A DNA stretch of 64,000 bases, taken from the NCBI GenBank assembly GCA_003612585.1, contig RAZH01000001.1:653766-717765 (forward strand). Direction: 5' to 3'. The position numbers were made by a program, and so were the translations under genes. The notes under the pieces were generated by a model. That model saw only the letters and a program-made list of their open reading frames with translations. It was not told the origin of the DNA and did no database searches. Source of the stretch: a bacterium 1XD42-54. GTDB lineage: Bacteria > Bacillota > Clostridia > Lachnospirales > Lachnospiraceae. This document shows, in pieces, positions 6,964 through 16,192 of this stretch; the first letter of the stretch is position 1; each line of letters begins with the position of its first letter.

Positions 6964-8928
6964 TCACTTCAACTCCCTTACAGCAGCTTTTCCAGCTTTA
7001 ATCTTGGTTACAATCGGAATCTTGGAGGAACAGATGTATTCGCAGCTTCTGCACTCCACACAATCCATGACATTTTTGTCCTTCATGCCCTGCCAGTTCT
7101 GCTCATCCGCATATTTCGCGAAATACAACGGCGAAAGCTCCATCGGGCAGACATCGACGCAGCGTCCGCATTTAATACATGCTACTGGCTCTGTCTGATC
7201 TGTCTCAATGGCAATAATTCCATTAGAGCCCTTCATCATCGGTACATTTACATCAGAAAGAGCAAATCCCATCATCGGTCCGCCCATCTTGATCAGAACA
7301 TCATCGTCTGTCACGCCGCCGCAGTAGTCGATCAGTTCTTTTACGCTTGTACCGATCTTAACAATGAAATTGCCCGGATTCTTAATCTTTTCGCCGGTCA
7401 CAGTTGCAACACGCTCAATCAGCGGCATGCCCTTCTGAATTGCATCAGAAATTGCTTTTACTGTACTGATATTGCTTACGATACAACCAACATCTGCCGG
7501 CAGCCCTCCGCTCGGCACAACTCTACCGGTCACACGCTTGATCAGCGTCTTTTCAGCACCCTGTGGGTATTTTGTTCTTGCAGGGAAAATCTCAATATTA
7601 TCAATATCTGCAACCTTGGACTGAAGAAGCTCAATTGCATCCGGCTTGTTATCCTCGATTACAATCAGCCCTTTTTCAGCGCCAGTCGTCTTCAGAATCG
7701 CCTTAAGTCCATAAATGATATCATCTGCAAACGCAAGAAGCACTCTGTGGTCTGCTGTCAGCATCGGCTCACATTCACAGCCATTCAGAAGAATGGTATC
7801 CACCGGCTTTGCAGGTTTCAGCTTGACACACGTCGGGAATCCGGCGCCGCCCATACCTACAATACCTGCTTCACGGACAATATCAATGATCTCATCTGGC
7901 GTAAGATCATCCAGATTTCCCTTCGGCTGTACAGACTCATGCAGCACATCTTTTCCGTCCGATTCAATGACAACGGACGTCATCTCACAGCCCCTCGTTC
8001 CATGCATACGCGGCTCAATCGCAACAACCGTACCGCTGACGCTGGAATGAACCGGAGCGCTGATAAAGCCTGCCGCTTCTCCGATCTTCTGTCCGACTTT
8101 TACGTAATCGCCAACCTGTACAATGGGATTGGCCGGAGCCCCCAGATGCTGAGACATCTGAATCACGACAGTCTTCGGTTCCGGGAATCTTGTAAGAGCA
8201 ATGTGTTCGCTGAACTCTTTCCGCTCTGACGGATGAACACCGCCATAATAGCCTGCGAATCTTTCTTCACGGATTGCTTTTACATATTCGCTCACAACTT
8301 TAACATTTACTTTGGAATAATCGCGTACCTGCACAGGCTGATGCAAAAACTCTTCCAGACGTCCCTGTTTTTCCAGCTTCTGATAAATCTTCTCCCAGGC
8401 ACAGTCCTTATTCGGGTCCACTTCACATTTGCCGTCCTTGGCGCCGCCGCACTGTCCGTTGACAAGACTCTTAGAACAGTCAACGATCGGACAGACACCT
8501 CCGGTTATATTCAAATAACATTGTGCACATGCATCACAGCTTTTCTTTGTCAGGGCCATACCGTGATGACCCGTATAATTCAGTGTATTACTCGCTGCAT
8601 ATACAGGTTTATTCTCCAGATCTGCAACAGTCTGAACACCCAGTCCACAGGAGATTACAAAAACATGTTCCGTGCCTTCCGGAATCATATCCTGCAATTT
8701 TTTCTCAGTCTGGACTTTGTTGCACAAAAAATCAACCTTTGCACTGCCCGTGATTGTTTTTCCGTTTTCGGCAGCGAGTTTCTCAAATTCGCCACAATCC
8801 GGTTCGTCAACGGTCTCAAATTCCTTGAAGCACTTATTACAAGCAATTATGAACACATTGTCCTTATCGGCCAGTAGCGACACCAGTTCATCGTTGCTTT
8901 TCAGTTTATACTTGGTATAGTTCTCCAA
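6964..8928 (-). CDS. rnfC2: MetV-RnfC2 fusion: methylene-THF reductase electron-input subunit
   Basis: This protein of about 654 aa fuses two modules. Residues 1 to about 210 are a MetV domain (SCGLGVQTVADLENKPVYAA, then CPIVDCSKSLVNGQCGG). The rest is an RnfC-like NADH/flavin module, with VGMGGAGFPTCVKLKPAKP and, at the C-terminus, two ferredoxin motifs CIKCGRCVDVCP and CVECRSCEYIC. RnfC2 is known in acetogens as the partner that brings NADH electrons to MetFV. The start is taken as TTG at 8926-8928, with AGGTGA 5 bases before it. The frame extends to 9072, but that lies upstream of the candidate -10 at 9061-9066, and the chosen start aligns with that of the MetV paralogue. Confidence 0.85.
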   Translation of the reverse strand: MENYTKYKLKSNDELVSLLADKDNVFIIACNKCFKEFETVDEPDCGEFEKLAAENGKTITGSAKVDFLCNKVQTEKKLQDMIPEGTEHVFVISCGLGVQTVADLENKPVYAASNTLNYTGHHGMALTKKSCDACAQCYLNITGGVCPIVDCSKSLVNGQCGGAKDGKCEVDPNKDCAWEKIYQKLEKQGRLEEFLHQPVQVRDYSKVNVKVVSEYVKAIREERFAGYYGGVHPSERKEFSEHIALTRFPEPKTVVIQMSQHLGAPANPIVQVGDYVKVGQKIGEAAGFISAPVHSSVSGTVVAIEPRMHGTRGCEMTSVVIESDGKDVLHESVQPKGNLDDLTPDEIIDIVREAGIVGMGGAGFPTCVKLKPAKPVDTILLNGCECEPMLTADHRVLLAFADDIIYGLKAILKTTGAEKGLIVIEDNKPDAIELLQSKVADIDNIEIFPARTKYPQGAEKTLIKRVTGRVVPSGGLPADVGCIVSNISTVKAISDAIQKGMPLIERVATVTGEKIKNPGNFIVKIGTSVKELIDYCGGVTDDDVLIKMGGPMMGFALSDVNVPMMKGSNGIIAIETDQTEPVACIKCGRCVDVCPMELSPLYFAKYADEQNWQGMKDKNVMDCVECRSCEYICSSKIPIVTKIKAGKAAVRELK

Positions 8929-9060
8929 TCGCTCACCTTCCTTATGAAATTGATCTGCACACCTTTTATTTATCTGCTTTTCTTCTATTTTTTCAGCCTG
9001 TGCACTCTGAAAAAAGGAATCATCGGCAAATAAGTCAGTGGCTAAATACATACACCTCAA

Positions 9061-9069
9061 AGTATAACA
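9061..9069 (-). promoter_or_regulatory. Extended -10 promoter of the metV-rnfC2/metV/metF operon
   Basis: The minus strand reads TGT-TATACT, an extended -10 element, with no good -35 at 17 bases. Transcription would begin near 9054, leaving a leader of about 125 nt before the TTG start. Confidence 0.5.
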
Positions 9070-9129
9070 CACGATATCTGCGTAATCCAGTCAAAATATC
9101 TGTTTTTTGAGCAAAATTCAATCATTTTT

Positions 9130-9942
9130 TTAATTTCCGAAGAGATATTCCGCGGCCTTTCCAAGAATATCCTGATCTACAATGCCGTGCGTGTTTTCCT
9201 CGACCTTATCTCCAAAATAATTGATTGAATTTTCCAGCAGTCCTCCTACAATCTCATCCAGAAGTGCGTCCTTATCATTTGATTGCCCATTCTCATACTG
9301 CTGGCCATTCTCGTACTGCTGGCCGTTTTCGTACTGCGCCATTCTTTCCTCATAACGTGCCGACGCTTCCTCAAACGTTTCCAGATAGCAGTATATTTCC
9401 GGGTTTTCCAGGGCAAATCCGGCTCCGTAAGAAAAGCTGTACAGGTTTTCATATGCCCCCTGCGGATCCTGTGCGTATTCCGGATAGCACAGATAGTTTG
9501 TCCCTTCCCCGTCTATATAATACTGTACATTGGTTACCTGTCCTGCTTTTGCCTGTATGGTTTCCTGTACACAGATATTAAATGGCCAGAGCACGAAATC
9601 CGGCGTATATACGTTTTCCGAATTGACCAAAACGGCCTGAATCGTCTTTCCGTCTGACTCTCTTACCAGATCAAAATAGAACTGCGGGCTGACATAGTAA
9701 TCTACCGTATCGGAATTTACAAGCTGTACATCCAGCACATACCCTTTGGAAGGCGCGCTCTCATCCAGAGTTCCTTCATATCCTTCGATAGGTGTGCACC
9801 TTGCAGTTCCCACGACTTCCCAGCCCTCAATTTCTTTGCTGGAAGAATCTGAAGCTGCCTGTGCGGTATTCTCCCCTGCTACCATTGTCATCATACCAAT
9901 CATAAGCATTGCTGCCGCCTGTTTCATTGCTCTGTTCATCAT
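9130..9942 (-). CDS. Secreted hypothetical protein with YENGQQ repeats
   Basis: This 270 aa protein has a signal peptide (hydrophobic MLMIGMMTMVAG region and a likely AQA cleavage site near residue 30). The extracellular part resembles a beta-sandwich of the kind seen in small secreted proteins of Firmicutes. No enzyme motif is visible. Residues around 205-222 consist of three copies of the hexapeptide QYENGQ, encoded by an 18 bp tandem repeat. The start follows an AGGAG seven bases upstream. It lies downstream of the broken sigma/membrane gene on the same strand and may have belonged with it. Function not recognised. Confidence 0.7.
   Translation of the reverse strand: MMNRAMKQAAAMLMIGMMTMVAGENTAQAASDSSSKEIEGWEVVGTARCTPIEGYEGTLDESAPSKGYVLDVQLVNSDTVDYYVSPQFYFDLVRESDGKTIQAVLVNSENVYTPDFVLWPFNICVQETIQAKAGQVTNVQYYIDGEGTNYLCYPEYAQDPQGAYENLYSFSYGAGFALENPEIYCYLETFEEASARYEERMAQYENGQQYENGQQYENGQSNDKDALLDEIVGGLLENSINYFGDKVEENTHGIVDQDILGKAAEYLFGN
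9286..9341 (-). repeat. 18 bp tandem repeat, three copies
   Basis: The in-frame repeat unit encodes QYENGQ and is repeated three times with few substitutions inside the secreted hypothetical protein. In-frame repeats of this kind are prone to copy-number change between strains. Confidence 0.8.
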
Positions 9943-9993
9943 AGCTTTTCTCCTTTTGTTTTTGTATATATGTTTCTGATTTTCCTCTTCCCT

Positions 9994-11222
9994 TTATAAT
10001 ACAGACAAAGAAAGTTCTATCTTCCCGCCCAGGCTGGTGAATTTTGTCTGATACAGTTCTGCGCTTTCCACATAATTCAGCGTGGAAAGTGCAAGAGCAA
10101 CAGTATCTCCGGGATACTGGAAATCTGTAAAGCTGGAAATATAACGATTTACATCTGCCGCAGCATAGATTCCCCTTGACTGTTCATCCCAGCCCAACGC
10201 GCTAAAATACGGTTCTCTATTTTCATTGGTTCCCTGGCACAGACTGTTCATAATAAAAACAAGACTTTCTTCTGTAAAACCTTGTTCCGGAATATTCTTC
10301 GGCCCATATGCCAGCACATACAGCAATTCCGCTTTATTCAATCCGCCTTCCATAAACTGTGAAAAATCAAGCTCCTGGCTGTTCTCTACGGTGGGCACCG
10401 GGAGAGGTGCAGCCTCTGATTCTGTGGTAAGTTCTGAAACACCCTCTGTTTTTCTCTGATCCCGCTCCTGAAATGTTTCAGATTTCCGGCTATTATGCTC
10501 CTTCCACTGCATACCGCCATAAAATGCTCCGCCTGTCACACAGACCGCGGCTACGATCGCTGTTATCTTCCCTGCTGCAGTTTGTATAAATCCGGTTTTC
10601 ACGGCTTTTACAGCCGTCTTTTCCGCCACACGCGTTACGTTTTTCTGCTGTATTGCTCTGCTTTTCTGCCTTTTCCAGGTTTGCAGAATTTTCCCTTCCA
10701 ACGCCTTTTGACCCGCCGCGGCGCCCGCAAAGGAAGCCTCCTCATCGGAATGCACATTCTCTGTTCTTCCGAAAGAGAATCTATCAGTTCATGTACCAGT
10801 TCCCTCGTTTCCTCTCTCGTATAGGCAGTCTCCGGCTGATTTTCCAGATTCTCATCTTCCACTTCGTATGTAAATCCTTCCCCGTCTTCATTCACCGTAA
10901 GATCGGTAAATAAAACCGGATTTTTCTTTGCCAGCGCGTTTTTGGCTGTATTTGCAACGATCACGCCCAGCCATTTTTCAAAAGCCTCCGGTTCCTGAAG
11001 CTTTTTCAAATTTGTAAATGCTTTCAGATACGCATCCTGGAGCACATCTTCTGCGGCCTCTTTATTCTTCATATACTGAAGCGCCAGATAGTCATTGCTT
11101 TTCTGTCATCATTTCCGACTTCCGAACGCCAGCGCCCGTCAGCGGAAATTCTCTTTCTCCTGCAAAGTAACTCATATCCAACCGAATCAGTCGGACAAAC
11201 CACTGCATAACTTTGCTTTTCA
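9994..11222 (-). pseudogene. Broken ECF sigma factor fused to a membrane/extracellular domain
   Basis: Two overlapping frames look like parts of one ancestral gene. The upstream piece (10635-11072) reads YMKNKEAAEDVLQDAYLKAF and ends after LSEEQRMCI, which is ECF sigma region 2 up to the start of region 4. The region 4 helix-turn-helix is missing in every frame. The downstream piece (9994-10755, another frame) carries a basic stretch, one membrane helix (GKITAIVAAVCVTGGAFYGG) and an extracellular domain, as in Lachnospiraceae sigma factors with a C-terminal anchored domain. Upstream of the sigma piece the frame is closed by two TGA codons, and the usual N-terminal 30-40 residues are absent. 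The gene is therefore judged nonfunctional through at least one deletion or frameshift. The downstream frame could still be translated alone. Confidence 0.7.
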
Positions 11223-11366
11223 TAGGTATCACCTCTGTTGATTATAGATAACAGGACTTCATTGGTCAATCAATAATTAAAATACATGTGGAACCCTCCT
11301 TTTTCTGTTCTCTAAGATACAGACAGGAGCAGGCGGCAAAAAGTTTTATCAAATACTCATTTTCGT

Positions 11367-13112
11367 CTAAATCGGCAGACTATCCCCCACACAAAGCGCC
11401 CCATACCCCAGCTGTGAATTAGGCCAAACCACAAACCCCGGCAGCTGCCTCGCCCCTCTTCTCAAATAGGCTTTTACCTTCTCCCCATACAGATACGGGT
11501 CATTCCCCTTCACAATCCCCCACTGCATCATCAATGCAGCGCCCCCCGTCACAAACGGAGTTGCAAAAGAGGTGCCTGTCACACTGACATACCCTCCTCC
11601 GGCAGAAGCCGTCGTAATCGAAACTCCCGGGGCAACGAGATCCGGCCGTACCGGATAATCGGAATCCGGCCATCCTCTTCCGGAAAACGAAGCGTACGCA
11701 TTCTGTCGGGCATCGTAAGCTCCCACAGCAATAATACGGCCAGCCGTAGAAGGAATCGTCAGCGTGGCTTCCGGCGAAGGCCGGAGGAAACGCGTCGTGC
11801 TGCTGCGTGCGCGGGAATCCGGCATCCAGATTTCATAGTCGCCGGTCACAATTCGTTCCGGAGTCAGAATAAGACTCCAGATTCCACTGTCCAGATACGT
11901 ATTCTCTGGAATAAAATCAATAAAAATCTCCTGCTGAAGCTGATAGGGTGATGGGGAACCATAATAGACCAGCAACGTTACATTTCCAAGCTGATAGCGG
12001 TAAGCGCCATTTTCCCGACGTATCAGTGTTACTTGCTGTCCATCCGGATGTACCAATGTGATCCCGAATTCGTCAACATAATTCTTCCAGAGCTGAAGAT
12101 TCATCGTTGTCTCAAAATCACCGATGATGAACTCTATCTCCTGTTCCCCGTTTCTGTCCTCCGTCAGCCGACCAGATACATGTCCCGCAGCGTTCCCCTC
12201 ATTTCCGGTCCCGACCGCAATGACACTCCTGCCGCGGTCCGCCAGCTGGTCAATATATTCTTCCAGAAGCGATGTGCCCCTGTGGGAACCGTATACATTT
12301 CCAAAGCTGAGATTGACCGCCACTGGTTGCTCCAGACGCTGCGCCGTCCGCATTACATATTCAAGCGCCTGCATCAGCTCAGTCGTTCTGGGAAAGCCTC
12401 CCTGCCTTGGTATGCCAAGCTTCACAATCAGAAGATCACTTTGTGGGGCCACTCCCCGATATCTGCCGCCGGAAGCCCTGCCGCTGCCTGCAGCAATGCC
12501 GGCTACCTGCGTCCCGTGGCCACTGCTGTCACGCTCCGGCACAATCGCATACGCAGCTTCGCGGCTGTTCTGTGCAAGTGCCCTGTTCAAATCTTCTTTT
12601 GTATATTCGGCGCCAATCGTAAATCCTTCTGGCGGTGTGCCCACAGCACGTTCTGTCTGATCCCACAATGCCACAATACGGCTCGAACCGTCCTCATTCC
12701 GAAAATCCGGATGAAAATAATCAATTCCGGAATCAATCACTGCTACCAGTACCCCTTCCCCGAACAGTCCCATTTCTGGCGTCTGAACAGCGGAGATACA
12801 CGAAGCTGCCCGTCCCTGATCCACTTCAAAATAAAGGCGTTTTGGTTTTTCCACATATTCAATCTGTGGAAGTGCAGCCAGCAATCCTACCTCTTCGGCC
12901 GGAAGCGTGACAATCGCATAACCTCCGGAGAGCCTCACCACCTGCCAGGAAGGTCTGACTACCTCCTCCAGGTTTCCGCTAAAACGTACAATTACCTCCC
13001 ATGTATCATCCTCTTCATCGTATCCTGTTTCCAGAACCGGAGATTTCTCCCTCTCTTCCTGTGTGGCATCCATTGACAAATTCAGTAGATTCTCAATTTT
13101 CTGATCATCCAT
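11367..13112 (-). CDS. Subtilisin-like S8 family serine protease
   Basis: This peptidase of about 581 aa has the complete catalytic triad: Asp in VAVIDSGIDYFHPDF near residue 130, His in DSSGHGTQVAGIAAG near residue 200 and Ser in TGTSFATPFVTGGAA near residue 510. There is no signal peptide, and an N-terminal prodomain-like region of about 110 residues precedes the catalytic domain. This resembles the Csp-type and intracellular-type S8 peptidases common in Clostridia. The ATG at 13110-13112 has AAAGGA nine bases upstream. A further ATG at 13152-13154 falls inside the palindromic element and is not used here. Substrate unknown. Confidence 0.88.
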   Translation of the reverse strand: MDDQKIENLLNLSMDATQEEREKSPVLETGYDEEDDTWEVIVRFSGNLEEVVRPSWQVVRLSGGYAIVTLPAEEVGLLAALPQIEYVEKPKRLYFEVDQGRAASCISAVQTPEMGLFGEGVLVAVIDSGIDYFHPDFRNEDGSSRIVALWDQTERAVGTPPEGFTIGAEYTKEDLNRALAQNSREAAYAIVPERDSSGHGTQVAGIAAGSGRASGGRYRGVAPQSDLLIVKLGIPRQGGFPRTTELMQALEYVMRTAQRLEQPVAVNLSFGNVYGSHRGTSLLEEYIDQLADRGRSVIAVGTGNEGNAAGHVSGRLTEDRNGEQEIEFIIGDFETTMNLQLWKNYVDEFGITLVHPDGQQVTLIRRENGAYRYQLGNVTLLVYYGSPSPYQLQQEIFIDFIPENTYLDSGIWSLILTPERIVTGDYEIWMPDSRARSSTTRFLRPSPEATLTIPSTAGRIIAVGAYDARQNAYASFSGRGWPDSDYPVRPDLVAPGVSITTASAGGGYVSVTGTSFATPFVTGGAALMMQWGIVKGNDPYLYGEKVKAYLRRGARQLPGFVVWPNSQLGYGALCVGDSLPI

Positions 13113-13137
13113 AAACCATTTTCCTTTGATATAAAAA

Positions 13138-13273
13138 ACTGCCGCACAATACAATTTTCAAGACAGACAGTACCTTTCCAGAACTCTTTATGAATAGAAA
13201 ACTTTCCCTCATCCTTTCATAAAAGAGTATCTGAAATTCTGCCTGTCTCAAAACATATGTATTGTACGACAGT
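13138..13273. mobile_element. MITE-like long palindrome
   Basis: About 136 bp form one long imperfect palindrome. The outer arms ACTGCCGCACAATACA (13138-13153) and its mirror (13258-13273) match at 14 of 16 bases. Complementarity continues inward through AGACAGACAG against CTGCCTGTCT and CTCTTTATGAA against TTCATAAAAGAG to a loop of about 15 bases near 13197-13211. There is no coding capacity. It sits between the S8 protease gene and the sulfite-reductase fusion gene. Length and terminal inverted repeats fit a miniature inverted-repeat element, but no clear target-site duplication is visible, and a large RNA hairpin is the alternative. Confidence 0.55.
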
Positions 13274-13385
13274 TCTCTTCCTTTTTATAAAGTTATGTCA
13301 GATGTGATCAGAAAATTCCTTTCACGGTGCATACAGATCACGCAAAACAGATCTGCACACAGCGAACAGAAATTTCAATCATGTT

Positions 13386-15956
13386 CTAACACGTAGCTCC
13401 ACCGATTACCGTCTTTTCAAGAATTTGCTTCTTGTCAATCTTGCTGTTCAGCAATTTATCCTGTACATAATCAAAACCCAGTCTGGCAATTGTGTCTGCA
13501 AAACGTTCTCCGGAAATACCCTCGTCACGGAAGAACAGAATTGCACGTTCTACGACATCGACAACCTCTTGCTCTGTCGCAAAAATCTGATCCAGCGGAC
13601 GACCTTCAGCCACTTTTTTACCCCAGCGTCCGCCGATATATACCTTATAACCAGTCATTGATTCATTGACAGCTCCAAACGGGCACCTTCCCACACAGCG
13701 TCCGCAGTGATTACATGCTTCTGGTGCAATCTGAATCTTTCCATCCTCCACCTTTGCAACCTTGACCGGACAATTATTCTGAACCTGGCATTTCTTACAG
13801 CCCTTGCATTTCGACAGATCAATCTCCGGCACTCTCTGTCCGATAATACCAAGGTCATTCAGATCTGGCTTCACGCAATTATTCGGACAGCCGCCCACTG
13901 CAATTTTGAACTTATGCGGCAGAGAAACACCATGATAACCAATATAGTACAGCTCGTGCATCTTTTCAGAAAGCGCAAACGTATCAATCAGGCCATACTG
14001 ACACGTTGTTCCCTTACAAGATACCACTGGACGTACCTTTGAACCAGTTCCTCCGGTCTCCAGGCCGGCTTCCTCGAGAAATGCAAACACTGCTTCGAGA
14101 TTGTCATACGGCACTCCCTGAATTTCCAGCGTCAGCCGGGCTGTCATTGTCACCTCACCGGACCCAAACTTTTCGGCTGCCTCCGCAACCTTTCGCTGCT
14201 CTTCTGCGGTCAGTTTTCCATTGCGTGTGATCACACGTACATTAAAGACATCTTCGTACCGCTTGTCTTGCAGGCATCCTAATCCTTTTACACGCTTAAT
14301 TTCTTCCGCCGAAAGCTTCTTTCCATTACGCGGAACCTTTACATCATTGAAAAATACGCCGCCCTCCAGAACTCTTGTATTGGTATAGCCATATGCTTTC
14401 AGACGGTTCTGCAAAAAGTAACCTCTTTTTCCCTTCGCACACACAAGAAGCAGCTTTGCATCCTTCTCTAATCCCTCAATTGGTCCCGTAACAGAGGAAA
14501 GTTCAATCCAACGTGCATTCGGAAGTGCCGCTACCGGCTGTACATCAAGTACCGTATAATCCTTTGCCGCGCCGGCCGCATACTCTGCCGGACTCATTGA
14601 AGAAAACATACCGTCTATTTTATTTTCCAGAATATAACATGCCGTCACAAACGGATGAATAGCTGTAGAAAACGGCGGAGCATAAGAAAAATCAAGCGTA
14701 TCAAAATCATCCAGCTTCATTCCCTGCGCAATTCCCACTACTGCAATATCCGTCAGCTTATCAACTGCTCCGCCGCCAAACACCTGCAACCCCAACAGCT
14801 TTCTTGTGGAGGTCTCTGCAATCAGCTTGATCGTGAAAGAAGAAGCGCCCGGATAATAATGCGCCTTGTCATCCACCACACAGATCACAGAAGTAACCGC
14901 ATAGCCTGCCGCCTTTGCCTGCATCTCTGTAAGACCCGTACGCCCGCCGTTAAGCCTCGGAAGCAAACGCACCACACCGGTTCCAAGGCAGCCGCCATAT
15001 CCATTTCCAGCGCCAGTCATAGCTTTCGCCATCGCGCGGGCTGCCAGATTTGCCGTAGATCCCATCGCAGACCACTGTGCCTGGCCGGTCAACGCATTTT
15101 TCACCATTGCGCAGTCTCCGACTGCGTAAATATCCGGCAGATTCGTCTTCATCTGCCCATCCACCAGAATCGTACCTTTAAACATCTCTAGTCCGGAATT
15201 TGCCAGAAATGCAGTTGCCGGCCGCACACCGATCGCCAGAATCACAAGATCAGCCGCCAACACCCCGTTCTCAGTAATCACCTTTTCCGCCCGTTCCGTT
15301 CCCACGATGCTTTTGAGACTTGTAGAAGTCAGAACACGCATTCCTGCTGCTTTCAACTGTTTTTTCGCGTAATCTGCCATCTCTTCATCGTACGCATTCG
15401 GCATAATCTGAGGCGCTGCATCAATCACTGTCACTTCCATTCCCTGTGCCATCAGATTTTCTGCCACCTCAAGTCCGATAAAACCTGCCCCGCACACAAC
15501 AGCTTTACGACACTTTTTTTCTTCCACATAAGCACGAACAGCCACAGCATCATCCGGTGTACGTACGCAGAACACACCCGGAAGCTGCACCCCATCCACA
15601 GGCGGTGCAAACGGCGTTGCACCGGTAGCGATGATCAGCTTGTCATATGTTTCTGTAAAAGTTTCACCGGAAACTTTCTTCAGACAGACGGTCTTGTCTG
15701 TACTGTCAATCTCCGTCGCCTCACAGCCTGTAAAAATTTCCGCCCCTGTCAGCCCGGCATATTTCTGCGGTGTATTGACAATCAGCCCTTCCCTGGAAGG
15801 AATGTCCCCGCCTATGTAATAGGGAAGCCCACAACCAGCATAGGAAATATCCTCCCCCTTTGTGTACACTTTTACCACTGCGTTCCGGTCACAGCGCTTT
15901 AATTTGGCAGCCGCTTTTGTCCCTGCGGCTACGCCGCCAAGAATCACATATTTCAT
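13386..15956 (-). CDS. CoA-disulfide reductase / rhodanese / sulfite reductase-like fusion protein
   Basis: This multidomain protein has about 856 aa. Residues 1-450 are a pyridine-nucleotide disulfide oxidoreductase of the CoA-disulfide-reductase type, with an FAD motif VILGGVAAG and active Cys42 in YAGCGLPYYIGG. Residues about 455-545 are a rhodanese domain with active Cys in LLLVCAKGKRG. The remaining third resembles nitrite/sulfite reductases: CKGTTC plus GGCPNNC for a siroheme-[4Fe-4S] site, then two ferredoxin motifs CKGCKKCQVQNNCP and CNHCGRCVGRCP. The start at 15954-15956 has AAAGGAG ten bases upstream. It is divergent from a LysR regulator. A role in reducing sulfite, persulfide or polysulfide sulfur is inferred from the domains, and the true substrate is unknown. 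Confidence 0.85.
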   Translation of the reverse strand: MKYVILGGVAAGTKAAAKLKRCDRNAVVKVYTKGEDISYAGCGLPYYIGGDIPSREGLIVNTPQKYAGLTGAEIFTGCEATEIDSTDKTVCLKKVSGETFTETYDKLIIATGATPFAPPVDGVQLPGVFCVRTPDDAVAVRAYVEEKKCRKAVVCGAGFIGLEVAENLMAQGMEVTVIDAAPQIMPNAYDEEMADYAKKQLKAAGMRVLTSTSLKSIVGTERAEKVITENGVLAADLVILAIGVRPATAFLANSGLEMFKGTILVDGQMKTNLPDIYAVGDCAMVKNALTGQAQWSAMGSTANLAARAMAKAMTGAGNGYGGCLGTGVVRLLPRLNGGRTGLTEMQAKAAGYAVTSVICVVDDKAHYYPGASSFTIKLIAETSTRKLLGLQVFGGGAVDKLTDIAVVGIAQGMKLDDFDTLDFSYAPPFSTAIHPFVTACYILENKIDGMFSSMSPAEYAAGAAKDYTVLDVQPVAALPNARWIELSSVTGPIEGLEKDAKLLLVCAKGKRGYFLQNRLKAYGYTNTRVLEGGVFFNDVKVPRNGKKLSAEEIKRVKGLGCLQDKRYEDVFNVRVITRNGKLTAEEQRKVAEAAEKFGSGEVTMTARLTLEIQGVPYDNLEAVFAFLEEAGLETGGTGSKVRPVVSCKGTTCQYGLIDTFALSEKMHELYYIGYHGVSLPHKFKIAVGGCPNNCVKPDLNDLGIIGQRVPEIDLSKCKGCKKCQVQNNCPVKVAKVEDGKIQIAPEACNHCGRCVGRCPFGAVNESMTGYKVYIGGRWGKKVAEGRPLDQIFATEQEVVDVVERAILFFRDEGISGERFADTIARLGFDYVQDKLLNSKIDKKQILEKTVIGGATC

Positions 15957-16066
15957 ACCATTTTTTCTCCTTTCCTGCTCGTGCTTATGTACGCCCTCGT
16001 ACTTCATTTGCTTTTCTCCCATTATAATACTTGCGATCCATAAAAGAAAATCGTAAAATATAATCT

Positions 16067-16093
16067 ATCATATCGAAAAAATCTATATATGAT
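16067..16093. promoter_or_regulatory. Candidate LysR operator in the divergent region
   Basis: An inverted repeat ATCATAT-N13-ATATGAT lies midway between the sulfite-reductase fusion gene and the LysR gene. LysR proteins usually bind such imperfect dyads in divergent promoters. The region is AT-rich, so chance is possible. Confidence 0.35.
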
Positions 16094-16192
16094 GAAAGAT
16101 CAGACGCTCAATTACAATACAAAAACAGCGTTATGGCTTCAAAAACTCAAATGCTACCATCCATACACTACTATTTTATGAGGAAAACAGAC

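Noticed and set aside
6796..8229. 477-codon plus-strand frame opposite the MetV/RnfC2 genes
   Set aside because: It is antisense to well-supported coding sequence, has a composition unlike a real protein (many His, Arg, Asn, Ile) and no ribosome site.
8929..9072. 48-residue N-terminal extension of the MetV-RnfC2 fusion
   Set aside because: It would need to start upstream of the likely -10 element, has no ribosome site and does not align with MetV; the TTG at 8926-8928 has a strong one.
11069..11269. 66-codon frame overlapping the start of the sigma remnant
   Set aside because: It has no resemblance to a sigma N-terminus and is probably a shadow of the decayed gene region.
12033..13076. 347-codon plus-strand frame opposite the S8 protease
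   Set aside because: It mirrors a gene with an intact catalytic triad; the translation shows no family features.
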